From Endothia cerciana (lineage: Eukaryota > Ascomycota > Sordariomycetes > Diaporthales > Cryphonectriaceae): DNA of 64,000 nt. The notes below the pieces were generated by a model that had not been told where the DNA came from, ran no database searches, and saw only the letters and a program-made list of their open reading frames with translations. The DNA is taken from positions 150,413 to 214,412 of the forward strand of contig JALRMH010000061.1 in assembly GCA_026119935.1 (NCBI GenBank), read 5' to 3'. A program made the translations under genes and the position numbers. This document shows positions 34,001 through 43,781 of this stretch, piece by piece; position 1 is the stretch's first letter; each line of letters begins with the position of its first letter.

Positions 34001-34699
34001 CTCCGGCTGGACAAGAGTGACTTTGGACTTCACACCTCCTCTCTTCTGTCGTTTCACAAGCTTCGGGCGTCCGTCCTCGCCGATCTCGAGGGGCCGCTTG
34101 AGGCCGGACCCGACCGCTCTCGGTGTCGAGGCATTGTGTGGGGGCTTTTCCGGTTGTATGTCCTTCTTAGGCCTCGCATCTGATTCCGCTGTCATCGACG
34201 ATGTGGCTTGCGCCGCCACTTCCTCACGTTTTGAATCCTCTTCTGAGGAAGACACCTCTAATTCTCCAGATGCTTGCCGTTCCTCGAAGAGGATCTTCTC
34301 ATTCTCCTCCGTGTCGATGCCGGCCTGTCTCTCCTTCAGCGCACGTGATAGAGCCTCCCTCTTCGTCTCACGATTGTGTCCGAGGGCGCGACTACTGGCA
34401 AAAAAACTTGTGTCGACCTGATTCTCGGCTAGCTTCGCCAACAGCTGGCGGTTCTCATCCTTCTTGAGCTTGTTTTCGATGTATTTGTCGAGGCGTTTGG
34501 CCTTCTTGCCGCTGACCTTGATGCCCTGGTTCTTCAGCTCCTCGCGCATCCGGGCTTTCTGCTCCTCCTTCTCCCGAATGTGCTCAGGCAGGATCTCCTG
34601 GGCATTAGAGAGGTCTTCATGTCCATTTTGTTGTCGGCCCTGGTCCCGCGCCAGGTTTCGGTGCCTCTGTTTCCTCTGTCGGGGAACAAATTTGGGCAT
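31019..34699 (-). CDS. DHR1/ECM16: DEAH-box RNA helicase for 18S rRNA maturation (DHX37 family)
   Basis: Single exon, 1226 residues from the ATG at 34699 (MPKFVPRQRKQRHRNLARD); an upstream in-frame ATG at 34843 adds an unlikely 48 residues. The N-terminus is basic, then an acidic Ser/Asp/Glu tract (about residues 240-330). Helicase motifs: I GATGSGKTT (about 415), Ia ITQPRRVAA, II DEAH (516-519), III SATL, V TNVAETSLTIPGI, VI QRSGRAGRTGPGHCYRLYS. These are followed by winged-helix/ratchet, HA2 and OB-fold parts. The N-terminal region VSGKKAKRLDKYIENKLKKDE is typical of Ecm16/Dhr1. The family releases U3 snoRNA from pre-18S rRNA in the nucleolus. It is divergent from the PAC3-like gene. An acidic insert sits between motifs III and V. 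Confidence 0.93.
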   Translation of the reverse strand: MPKFVPRQRKQRHRNLARDQGRQQNGHEDLSNAQEILPEHIREKEEQKARMREELKNQGIKVSGKKAKRLDKYIENKLKKDENRQLLAKLAENQVDTSFFASSRALGHNRETKREALSRALKERQAGIDTEENEKILFEERQASGELEVSSSEEDSKREEVAAQATSSMTAESDARPKKDIQPEKPPHNASTPRAVGSGLKRPLEIGEDGRPKLVKRQKRGGVKSKVTLVQPEPMKVEDSTDEWGGLSADEANTGMDEDSSTSGDENNERGSEADSEEDASGSDEDSDSDDVGSSSNEEDSDNSDGETSTNRQRPSAFKAWAHQQRNEALGYEPVGSGSRLLEIPKPANFNPRPLEQDPLPLELQPTKDTDRKSHSINVTRPEDIQEARLKLPVVAEEQKIMEAIHNNDIVVVCGATGSGKTTQVPQFLFEAGYGSPAGPTPGMIGITQPRRVAAVSMSKRVAQELGDNGSKVAYQIRFEGTVNPGTAVKFMTDGVLLREVAQDITLKKYSAIIVDEAHERSVNTDILVGMLSRVVKLRSDLAKEDPTMRPLKLIIMSATLRIEDMTQNPRLFKTPPPVLEVEGRQYPVTIHFSRRTHHDYVEEAFKKISRGHKKLPPGGILVFMTGQNEIVQLSKKLKKAFMGIDSDSGIKVRIPASEAPVEAEDIDFGDVEDGGVDDYDENVSGDEEEDDEAEFAIPEEEGEAGSGPSRLHILPLYSLLPTKEQMRVFEPPPDGSRLVVLATNVAETSLTIPGIRYVFDCGRSKERKYNRLNGVQSFEVGWISKASASQRSGRAGRTGPGHCYRLYSSAVYERDFQEFSDPELLRMPIEGVVLQLKAMNLQHVVNFPFPTPPDRQSLVKAERLLTYLSAIKEGGQVTTFGKTMSIFPLSPRFARILLVGHLHDCLPYTITMVSGLSAADVFLQESQAIPQLAARDEDDEEVIRTTADVIAEDHQANVRRAYNAVHKNFCSLDDASDAMKLLQVVGEFAHEPTEAWCESHFVRYKTLKETQQLRQQLTELLRTHIPSFPNLSFQEKLDRPTQKQVTALKQMVAAGFIDQVAIRADKAPTPLETGHRKPRRAIDVPYLPLTPLDVPSTADPSERAVYIHPSSPLAHLSPGECPDYIVYAYLQRGQAGGAQGERKAKTRMHALTDVTGGQIAALAKGTPLISYGKPIKEVKTSGGGKLREVWVVPYLRAEGTGGMGWPLPARKITQRRVAGTGWCVE

Positions 34700-35369
34700 G
34701 ATGGTCGTCGGAGCCCCACGAGCCCAGACAGAGTTATACCGGTGGCGAAAGTTGATTGCCTCACGGTCAACAAATGGTGCCACCTCGAAGATTGAGGATT
34801 CTTGCTGAATTCGATGGGAGCGATGTATGAGGGTGACTGTCAAAATGAGAATGACAGAGCGCAGTGAGATGCTTGGACGAACTTTTTAGTGGGGCCAAGA
34901 TTGTCGATAAGGGTTTATACTGTGGCACCAAAGTACCGGTAAGAATATGAGGCTCGCCCCAGCTGTGTTCAATGGCTTGGCCGCTGGACGGTTGAAAAAG
35001 GGACTTCCAGGTCGCCTTCACAATAAGCAGAATATTTCATCCAACTTGCGGTAGAACTTGCGGACTTTTCCACTGCCCAGAGTACCAGAGCGAAGGTGCC
35101 TTCAAAGTATTGAGAAATGTTGAATGCCGCAGCTGCTGTGTACTATGTACTATGGTCCTGCAGTGGGGCTTCCCACTGGAGCACTGCCTGCAGCAGGGGT
35201 CCGCTGTCCACGGTCCTGAGCCGCACGACAACGGCTGCCAACTCGGCTTCACCATGATTGAGCAAGCTTCATCAAACAACTTCACATGTTCAGATCGACG
35301 AGCACTCTGTCTGCAGCTGTTCTACACCTGTTGCGCGCCTCGAGGCCTCTTGTATCTCACTCATCAAAT
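34700..35369. promoter_or_regulatory. divergent region DHR1 / proteasome chaperone
   Basis: 670 bases with both promoters. No clear TATA box or repeat. Confidence 0.4.
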
Positions 35370-35877
35370 ATGGCGACGAGTGACGTCAGAGAGGAGGCCT
35401 TCCCAGCTCCGTCCCGACAGGCAAATGGGCAGGTCAACGGCATTCCAACAGATGTCTCATGCGTCAACTTTGCCGACAAGATTGTCATCACAATATCTCA
35501 GGACGGGCGCCTCGCACAATGGGTACGTGTTGAGACTCAACCAACTCTACAAAGAGGCATACATAATGACACAACGCCCTTAGGTCCAAGTGCCTCTCTC
35601 AGCGCCCTCTCCCGCTCTTGTAGACATGTCTCTCCCCCGCGCTGAACTGTCACTCCTACCATCAGTTCACCTGGAACCCAAGACTCTTGTTGGTGGCGGA
35701 GGCTCGGACAGAGAGACTGTGGGCCAGCTTTACGCCGCTCAAATCGCCAGCCACCTCGCACTGAGGAATCCAGACGATCGGAGGACATTGGTACTAGGCC
35801 TTGGCCTGCGGAAATTCGACTCTGAAAGCCGCGAGGGCTTCCTCGACGTCATTGAGCTGGTTATGAAGGCTCTGTGA
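35370..35877 (+). CDS. PSMG3: proteasome assembly chaperone 3 (PAC3/POC3-like)
   Basis: Two exons, 35370..35522 and 35584..35877, with a 61-nt intron (donor GTACGT, acceptor CTTAG) in phase 0; 148 residues from MATSDVREEAF. Features match the small PAC3 fold: NFADKIVITISQDGRLAQW continuing across the junction into VQVPLSAPSPA, then a Gly-rich loop (LVGGGGSDRETVGQLYAAQIA) and the last strand/helix LVLGLGLRKFD and REGFLDVIELVMKAL. PAC3 with PAC4 chaperones alpha-ring assembly of the 20S proteasome in the cytosol. An in-frame ATG at 35286 would add 28 Arg/Ser-rich residues resembling a presequence. I read these as leader, since the chaperone acts in the cytosol. Confidence 0.82.
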
Positions 35878-38829
35878 GGGATCGACGACGGCTCGAACAA
35901 GGACGGCTATGACGACTGAGTGTAGCTAAGTCTACCCGGAATCAAAAGATCAGATGGGACACAGCTCAGGCTGGCAGGATCAGGGCAGTAGACATGACTT
36001 CTCACCATCGCTAGACGGAGGCCATCGGAACCTATCTCGGTATTGCCTGCAAGATGAGTCGGCTTCGACCGGAGTGGAGAGCCTCGCAATCCAGAACGTC
36101 TTTCAGTTCTGGGCCATCCCAGTTCAGCTTGATAGCGATGGTCTATACAGCAACACTAGCCTCATTATTGGTACGTTTGTACTGCCAGATCCCTCAAGCT
36201 GCCTTGAAGGCTTGACAAGTCAAGTCATCGTGGAACCCAAGGACGAGGACGTTCTTGCGAGGATCTATGCGAAACCACCCCAGAAGATGCTTCGGAATCT
36301 CTATGAACTCGGTGTTGAGTATGACGTCGCATTCGTCTTGTTTTTTGGCTTGTGCCATCTCAACTTGTGTCTCAACTTGTGCACGAACCGTGCAAAAGCA
36401 ATGTCAAATTCAGCTCCCGTTCTCATGGCTCTGATGACTTGCTGTGCCCAACCGTTATCGGTGGACCGGGATTCTGGACCGCTGGCTGAGGTCCAGGGGC
36501 CCAAGCTGCATGACCCTGTACCTGCGCCTGGAGAGCTGGATGGACGTGGGGGGGGATTAGAAGTTGAGGCGGAACAGGAATAAGGGTTCCAATGCCATTC
36601 TGAAATCCTGCTGGTTTCATTGAGCCTGGGCAGGATATTGCTGGCCCAAGGGAGCCTCGGCCTTGAATGCCAGATCTGAAAATGGGATACGGGATTGATG
36701 TGGGAGCGGAGCAGGAGTCTAGTTGTAAGCCTAAGCACCACGGCCGCCCTCACATGGTCGATAAACATTATGTGCGACCATTTTTAGGATTGAACGGCCA
36801 GATGGTCTATATGGACTTAGACAATCCAGATATCGTCCAGTCCATCCGCAGAGGTTCGAAGCTGGAGGCACAAGCATCCGATGAAAGAGGGAATGTGTGC
36901 TAGTCCTGTGAGCGCCGGAAAGCGGTTTCACCACATCCAAAAAAGGCGCCAATAGTACTTCAGGCTAGGGACATCCGGAAACGCCTATTTACATGCGTGA
37001 GGGTTCGTCCTGCGATCGGGCTCCAGCCAATCCGATGTCTCTCGATCGTGCATTCCCTCCTTAAGGCAGCAAAACGGGGTTGAAGAGACCCACGCGGCCA
37101 AGACAGCACTCTTGGTCCGTCACTTCCATGCATGGCGCTCAAGAAGGTGCACATACCACGGGAGAGCCTCACTAAACTCTGTTCAGCGCATATATACCGC
37201 CTTCTGGGCTAATCACATCATGCCAGAAGAGATTGCAGAATACTCCTCTCTTTTACACTAGGGAAATGTTTAGGCTAATGCTCGGCCGTGCCCACAGGCG
37301 GTTTGTCTGTCTCTTGATATCACGGGCTTCAATCTGGCACGGGAAAAGGCAAACCTCGGACCGGCCCTCACCGCATCCTCATCCATCCCTTCCACGCGGA
37401 CGTCGGCTCGTAAGAAACGAGGCCTCCTGAGCCACGGAGCGTCGATGGTGGGCGCCAAGATGAGCAGCATGGAGTGTGGTAGCACGGCATGTGGTCTTGC
37501 CCTCCGACCGCAGAGGTGATCACCTTTCCGGTAGAGTATATCCCGCTTTATATGGATCAAAGAGCGGAACAGCAGCCAGCCGCACGTTGAATCCATCTCT
37601 CGTAACGACTGACCATGGCTTCAACGTTGTCCAGCCTTCCCGGACAGACACAGAGCTTCACCCCCTCCGGGAAAATGAGACTGGGCTGTGAGCAAGGTTC
37701 GACCGGACTGGTACTCAGTACTGATAGTTGATGCACACCTCTCTTCTTCAGACACCTTTTTTTTTCTACGACCCTTCTACCGCACTCTGCGACCGAGAAG
37801 TCGCGCTGGGAAACACAATGGCGCCCGGTCATTTCACGATGGGATGCTAGAGTAATTCGTACGACGAGACTGTCCAGGAGTGCCTGTGCTGAGCGAAAGG
37901 CACCACCCAGTTCGTGTAAAAATAGCCCGCCTCGTTGGGTTCGGTCGGGTCCAATGCTCGTGGTCTGTACTGATGACACCGCACCAAAGGCTTAGGCGCC
38001 TCGTGTTGCTCGAGCGTTCGGAGTGGCAGTACCTAGGACGGGACGCGTTGGGGAACTCGAAGTTTCGCAGGCCGCACGCATACCGCAAGAGCCCGGAGTA
38101 CAACTTTGCCAGCCACTCTCGAGCTGTAAGTAACTCGAGCGCTCTGTGCGCGGCTTCGTATTGCCCGACAATGTGAACCGTTGCGCCGCAGCTCGGCCAC
38201 GGCGAGCTGCAGCTCCGATCGTGTAATGACACGCCCTCACAAACTGCATCCTGCTGGAGTCCTGGCCAGAAGAGTCTCGATGAATTTCTGCGCCAATCCC
38301 GTGAGAAAGAACTACAGGCTGTCAAACAACGAGAATACGACAGACACGGCCCGTGAGAGACATTTTAAGCTCCCTTTGCCATTCAGGACCAACGGGGCGA
38401 CGGGATCTGGCTAATGCTACTGTTACACCGCTGAGTCGGCTGTGCCGTGTGCGGGTCAATGCCGATCATCTGTTCCTTCGCCCTTCGTATCCGAAAAGCG
38501 AAGGCGGGAGAGGGATGAAAGCTCGAGCCGCGATGTGGCAGTGTGGTAAGGGAGATCTCTCCCTCAAAAAAGTAATCTTCAAGATCATGATGTCTACAAG
38601 TGGAGCCAGCTGACAATCCTGTGCCGATTTAGTACGGCTATGTACCTGCTGATCCCAACCATTGGCATCTTAGGTTGATCACCCTACTGGCACAGAGCTC
38701 TAGCAATATTTGAATATCAGCCTCCCTTTGCGCGTGCTGTTTTATAAAGGAAAACCACTCCTCGTACCTGGTGGCCCAGCTAGTACACTCGGCCGTCCCT
38801 TGACATTCTTCTCAACACTCGCCGTCAAA
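35878..38829. other. gene-poor 3-kb stretch with unidentified ORFs
   Basis: Plus-strand ORFs at 35954-36583 and 36667-36903 give protein-like segments (SLAIQNVFQFWAIPVQLDS, IGTFVLPDPSSC, HYVRPFLGLNGQMVYMDLD) but no convincing gene model or known family; they may be pieces of a decayed gene. From 37.0 to 38.7 kb I see nothing definite. Confidence 0.4.
38743..38749 (+). promoter_or_regulatory. TATA box of the secreted-protein gene
   Basis: TATAAAG 87 bases upstream of the ATG at 38830, followed by a C/T-rich leader ending in TCAAAATG, a favourable start context. Confidence 0.6.
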
Positions 38830-39295
38830 ATGCAGATCTCAAACCTCTTTATTGCTACAGCCACCCTTGGCCTCACCAGCAACGCCTTCACCCTCCCCCG
38901 TCAGACCGATATCACGGATGAACATCTCGCCAACTTTCGGACATGGGGAGCCCCAGACTGCCCAGGGGCATCCGATAATGAGGGGGAGTGGAATTCCGAA
39001 ATATTCGACCTAAATATCTGCTACCAATTTCCCACCGACATATTGGTGCAATCCGTGGCGGTCGAAAACATCGACACTGGAGATGATATCACTTGCAATG
39101 GTGAGTACACTCCGCACACAGTCAAATCAGCGGACCATTCGCTGACGCTCGCGAGTAGTGTATGTCTTCACAGACGATGACTGCACCGTTCATGAGGTTG
39201 CGTTGCCCCCCGTGGGCGATTGCTATACCTATGCTCTAGCATCTAGTGCAGACCCAGGGCTGGGCTCGTACAAGATCGTTTGCTCCGACGATTAG
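38830..39295 (+). CDS. small secreted six-cysteine protein
   Basis: Two exons, 38830..39100 and 39159..39295, with a 58-nt intron (donor GTGAGT, branch GCTGAC, acceptor GAGTAG); 135 residues. Residues 1-19 are a signal peptide (MQISNLFIATATLGLTSNA), cleaving before FTLPRQ. The mature protein of about 116 residues is acidic and has six cysteines (44, 64, 89, 99, 112, 132), enough for three disulphides. There are no membrane segments, GPI signal or enzyme motifs. The pattern fits a secreted effector-like or surface protein; a role in host or microbe interaction is inference. It sits alone in a gene-poor region next to an FAD-monooxygenase pseudogene. Strong start context and TATA box support expression. 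Confidence 0.8.
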
Positions 39296-40245
39296 AGGAG
39301 GGTGAAATGAGAACGAAACGGAGCAAGGATGGAAAAGGCACTTCCCTCTGGTTTTTCGCGATGAAACGGGTTGCTAGCTGGGTGGCTGTTCATACCCAGC
39401 GAAAGATGCAAAGATCTGGAGAGATTTGGATCAAAGACCATGGTGCCCAGGAATATGTCGCTGGCCCCCGCTCCAGCACATTGAATCCTGCATGGTGAGG
39501 CGCTCAGTCGCGATACGGATGAGTGGATCTCAAGGGACTGGCACGATTTCTGCTGGTTCTGCTCATGGGTTCGTCCGGTACCAGTAGTTGACAGGGACTC
39601 CTCAACACAGCATAGAAATGCGACCAGCTGTGGATATGAAAGGATATTGATGATTTAGAAATCTATACGGGCAAAGCAGGCCTATTTTACGATAAACAGC
39701 TGTAGCGTGGTGTGTCCACCGAGCTACCAAAATAATGTTCAGGATCACCCGGCATATCTGCTCGCGCGTCTCACAAGACATCTGATGCCGGGTATCACCC
39801 ACTACACCCTATCACACCGATGCTCATATAGCCATAATTCAAAGTGATCCCGTGGAAGTTATTCTCTAGTCTACATATTATGGTGAGACTTGCCGCGATG
39901 GTGAATGCCAGTAACACACTAGTAATGAAAGGTACGATGCCTGGTGCTATTCCCAGCATAATTATCTATCGCATCTAGCCCCAATGATTTATAATTCAGT
40001 AGAACATCTGCAGATAGATAAGGGATCACTAGGAGTGGAATAATGAAGGGAAGAATGACTGAAAATTTGAGGAGCCAATATATATACCTAATTCTACAGT
40101 GTGTTGGTCAGAACAACAAGTGGCCTGCCTCCCATAGAAACAGTCTGTCAGCAGCCACGACTGGAAGACAGTATGAGACAATAGGAAATGCTATCATGCT
40201 CCCAATAAGGATCCGTGACAGATGTCCCGTTGGGTTCTAGCGACT
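39296..40245. other. AT-richer gene-free stretch
   Basis: About 950 bases, more AT-rich than the rest of the window. No gene supported. Confidence 0.5.
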
Positions 40246-41328
40246 CTATTTCTGTTCAAGGTCATGCCTGAGGCTGTAGCTGAAATTCTGTAGCTCCTTT
40301 GATAGGCCCGCATCGGTCTCTGACCCTTTGACTCTCCGCAAGACCTCATCCGTCCGCATAACAGTCAATGGGTTGGATCGACAAAGCCTCTTCAGGTTTG
40401 CCATCCATACTGGGTTGACGATCTCCTTATACTTGCTGCTTCGGACATCCGAGTAGGTCTTGAGGATCGTCTTATCTGCCCTGCCGATATGGACGCCCCT
40501 TCAAGCAATCGAAGTATTGATTGTAAGGCCTCCTTGCCCAGGGATCAGACGACTATGGCCTTATCTGGTCTCGAAACGCGTATTAGGCAAAGCCCCTGAC
40601 CCAGAGAATCTGGGAATAGTTACACATAAATAACCTTTAGAGCTCCCTTGAGGAACTCTGTAGCTACACTCGTTTAAATCCAACACGAAGAGGCCTCCAA
40701 CGTCGATAATGCCTTCAGTAAGTCCAAGCCCGCTGAAAGGGTTGCAAAAGATTGGCTGCATCAGCCGCCAAGGCCACCCGACCCTTGGCCATAGACTCCA
40801 CGCACAGCTGGCGGACCTTATAGGGCGATATGTTCAGGACCCTGTAGTCCCCTGGCTTTGGTCAGCCTGGGAGCATCGCTTCGAACTTGATGGGTTGCCC
40901 ACTTCACATACACGCGCTTCTTCTCCAGCTCCTCCACAAGCAGGACGCACAGGTACCCGACACCAAAGACTGCCATGGCATCCGCATCGTCGTGCAGCAG
41001 CCGGCGGTTGAAGCTGCATAGTCGTGGGCCGTGGAGAGCCCGCCAGCATAACGTCGTCGGCATGTAGCCCCGTCTCCTAAGTTCATCGAGTATCCCAGCA
41101 CGGCGGAGCACGGAGAATTACAGAAGGTCCATAGTGCGTTGCCCGTGGGGACCTATCAAGTGTCTGTGCCTGCTCCAGGATAGTGATCTCCGGAGCGGGG
41201 GACATGGAGGTGAGCAAGAGGGCGAGGAGTAACCCTGAGGGGCCAGCCTCGACGATCATGATCTTTGGTGATCAGCTAAGGCTCCATTTGGCTTGCTGAT
41301 GACATCTTACTTTCTCTAGGTCAGACAT
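40246..41328 (-). pseudogene. FAD-dependent monooxygenase pseudogene
   Basis: Relic of a PHBH-type FAD monooxygenase. The start is MSDLEK (ATG at 41328), then an intact 50-nt-class intron, then IMIVEAGPSGLLLALLLTSM (dinucleotide-binding fold, GxG degenerate) and EITILEQAQTLDRSPRATHYG. A frameshift near 41110 precedes VLRRAGILDELRRRGY. The reading ends at PEHIAL-stop. The sequence then jumps, in another frame, to VRQLCVESMAKGRVALAADAA, i.e. the C-terminal FAD-binding GD-type motif; about 150-200 residues of the substrate domain are missing. After a further shift comes FSGLGLTEGIIDVGGLF. About 190 bases of unrelated sequence with stops follow before GRADKTILKTYSDVRSSKYKE. The C-terminus ends at 40246. 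Normally such enzymes act in aromatic degradation or secondary metabolism. Not functional. Confidence 0.82.
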
Positions 41329-41808
41329 GACGCTGTGATATGGACTTGTGAGGAAGGTGATCGATCACAAGCCACCTTCAGACAAAAATAACAAAAGATC
41401 TGCTAAGTGTAGCTTGCTGACCAACAGAGTGTGGGCGACTAGAGGATTGTATAGGTGACGAGGAGAGATAGATAAATATATAATGCTGTCCAAAAAAAAA
41501 AAAAAAAAAAAAGAAACGAGTGAAGGAGGGGGGTTAAAGAAACAGCGTACAAGTACTTGCAGTAATTGTTTCTTTTTGAGACATTTCATGATACTTTTCG
41601 TCTACAAGTAGTTCTACTGTGGCTATCCTATCCAGGGGTTGGTATTTTCTTTTTTTCTTCCTTTTTTTTCTTGGCGGTTGGGGGGTAGCGATCCCTAACC
41701 CTCTAATATTGATGATGTCGCAGGCTCAAGTCGACGTCTTATCAATCGACCGTAAATTCTCTTCGTTTTAAGCTGTCCAAGCAGCACACTTGTTTGACTC
41801 GACCTACC
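41329..41808. promoter_or_regulatory. divergent region with A20 and T-rich tracts
   Basis: Between the monooxygenase relic and AIM32. Contains an A20 homopolymer (41493-41512) and T-rich runs near 41650-41670; includes the AIM32 promoter. Confidence 0.5.
41493..41512. repeat. A20 homopolymer
   Basis: Twenty consecutive A; no retroelement ORF or target-site duplication was recognised around it. Confidence 0.85.
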
Positions 41809-42939
41809 ATGGCCCTCCGGATACCCTTTCACCTGTCGCGCGCAAGCAAAAGAAGCCCTCTCAACTGTTCACAAAGGTCGTATAGCGCTAGTACCAGGTC
41901 GCCGTCCTTTCCGACCATCCCGACGTGCCCATCGCCAACATGCGAATGCGCCCCTACGCCGGCCATGCCGGACGGCCTGCCCATTGACTTTCAGGGCAAG
42001 CTGAATGGGCTGATCTCAAGCTACGCCGAGCAAGTGCTCATCTGCACGGGCAAGGATGACTGGCCTTCGCGCATCGAGGAGGACAACAGCGGTGACAACC
42101 TCGCCGCGGACCTGAAGGAGTTATTCGGCAGGGGAGGTGTCTATTCCGACGTGAGTGAGATGCTCATTGACGTCACAGGTGAGTGCACCGAATGGCTGAC
42201 GGTAAGTGTCTCGCGAGCCCAGCCATTTCACCACATGTCTATACTCAACTCGTCTTTGCCCTCTTCAATACCACCGAGGACGGAGCTGGTCAGCACCTCG
42301 GCATACCTGTTCCCGAGCTTCAAGTACGTGCCCTTCCTGCCGCGGGTATCGTTCGATAGTGTGGAGGCGCTGGCCAAGGGCTTTCTCCTGCCCGAGCAAC
42401 TGCACTCCATGCATGCTGGACTGTCGCCAATCCACCGCGACAGGTTGACGCGGAAGCCTGTGTACCAGAGCCTCCTTCATGGCGTCAGGGGCGTGGACGA
42501 TATTATGGTACTCATATGCGCCCATGGTGGCCGTGACATGCGCTGCGGTCTGATGGGACCGGTCCTCAGGGACGAGTTTGAGGCTCAGCTGCCGAGGGAG
42601 GGCGTGAGCGTACTGCATGGCCCTGTTAAGGTTGACGTGAGTCAGGATGTTGCGGCCATAGCGGGCACGACAGAGAAGACAGCCTTGACTGCGCGGGTGG
42701 GATTGATATCTCACATCGGTGGGCACAAATTTGCGGGCAATGTGATCGTTTACCTGCCGCCATCCATGACTGGGGCCGACGGGAAGACACACCCATTAGC
42801 TGGGTATGGCATTTGGTATGGCAGGGTCGAGCCGAAGCATGTCCAGGGCATCGTGCGAGAAACTGTAATGAGAGGTAATGTAGTCGAGGACATGTTTAGA
42901 GGCGGGATCACACCGAACAGGGATATTTTAAGAATATAA
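41809..42939 (+). CDS. AIM32: mitochondrial thioredoxin-like ferredoxin Aim32
   Basis: Two exons, 41809..42150 and 42223..42939; 352 residues from the ATG in ACCATGG context. The 72-nt intron (GTGAGT...CCCAG) is in phase 0, has no stop and is a multiple of three; removing it joins GVYSD to PFHHMSILNSS, which fits the family. The Arg/Ser-rich N-terminus (MALRIPFHLSRASKRSPL) looks like a mitochondrial presequence. The C-terminal Sucrase/ferredoxin-like domain carries LICAHGGRDMRCG (Cys 213 and 222) and HIGGHKFAGN (His 278 and 282), the CX8C/HX3H set for a [2Fe-2S] cluster. GIWYGRVEPKHVQGIV follows as a family signature. Aim32 acts in redox quality control of mitochondrial protein import. Intact, unlike its neighbours. 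Confidence 0.92.
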   Translation: MALRIPFHLSRASKRSPLNCSQRSYSASTRSPSFPTIPTCPSPTCECAPTPAMPDGLPIDFQGKLNGLISSYAEQVLICTGKDDWPSRIEEDNSGDNLAADLKELFGRGGVYSDVSEMLIDVTGECTEWLTVSVSRAQPFHHMSILNSSLPSSIPPRTELVSTSAYLFPSFKYVPFLPRVSFDSVEALAKGFLLPEQLHSMHAGLSPIHRDRLTRKPVYQSLLHGVRGVDDIMVLICAHGGRDMRCGLMGPVLRDEFEAQLPREGVSVLHGPVKVDVSQDVAAIAGTTEKTALTARVGLISHIGGHKFAGNVIVYLPPSMTGADGKTHPLAGYGIWYGRVEPKHVQGIVRETVMRGNVVEDMFRGGITPNRDILRI

Positions 42940-43781
42940 ATATACCATCTGAATATATAGAGGGCAAATAGAATACTCAACTCAAAATCTTGTTTCACAG
43001 TCAAGCATGAGAGGCACAGCGTGCCAGGAGGCTGACAAAATTCTCGATATGAGACTCGCCAGGGTCAGCGGCATTCGAATTCTAGTCCATACATTTGAAG
43101 GGGGAGAAAAGAATAAACCCCCCCCCCCCCAAAAAAAACCTGAGATATTATCATCGATAATATACCATATAAAGACTCGCCTTAGTCCTTGTGCAAAGCC
43201 CATTTCGATGGGTGCTTGTTATTTGGAAAGGGGGGAGGGGCGGCGCTGCTGCTCGCCCGCGCATGACCATCAAGACTTTAATCTTTTTTTCGCCCTGGTT
43301 GATCCACCATTCCTAGCTTTGATGATCCTCAAAACCTTTCCACACATGTCTTTGCTGCCTCGCTGGCCAAAGTATCACCTTCTGGGCAGCCATGCGGATC
43401 CGGAGTCTGCTGAGACTGCCGGCCGACGCGTTGGGGTGACGGATCCCTGAACGCCGCGCCGCGCATGAACTCGCGCGTATTGAATCGCTACTTCGGGTCC
43501 TGCCCTCAGTCTGTGAATGGGTTGCCTATGGGTCCTTATGGATGGGTAATTCCCGGGCTTAGGCCCAGGCTACCTCCAGTCTCGTGCAGGGAATTGCGCA
43601 GGAGTCTACAAATAGCTCACAGGTCGGACGCCACAGTCAAAAGGCTGAAGCTGCTGTTCAGGCTGCCCGCTGGTCGTGGCCCAGACAAATTATCACCTTC
43701 ATACCAAAAAAAAAGAAAAAAAGAACAAGAGAACCGGAGCTCGAAGCTCGATCTCCTTGAACGGAACTACGAACGGTCGAC
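42940..43781. other. intergenic, 0.8 kb
   Basis: Contains a C13 tract (43118-43130) directly followed by A8, and an A-rich run near 43708-43725 just upstream of the SMP-30 pseudogene. No gene supported. Confidence 0.5.
43118..43130. repeat. C13 homopolymer followed by A8
   Basis: Thirteen consecutive C then eight A, intergenic. Confidence 0.9.

Noticed and set aside
35286..35369. Upstream in-frame extension of the proteasome chaperone resembling a mitochondrial presequence
   Set aside because: PAC3-type chaperones act in the cytosol, and the downstream ATG gives the usual length; the extension is more likely leader.
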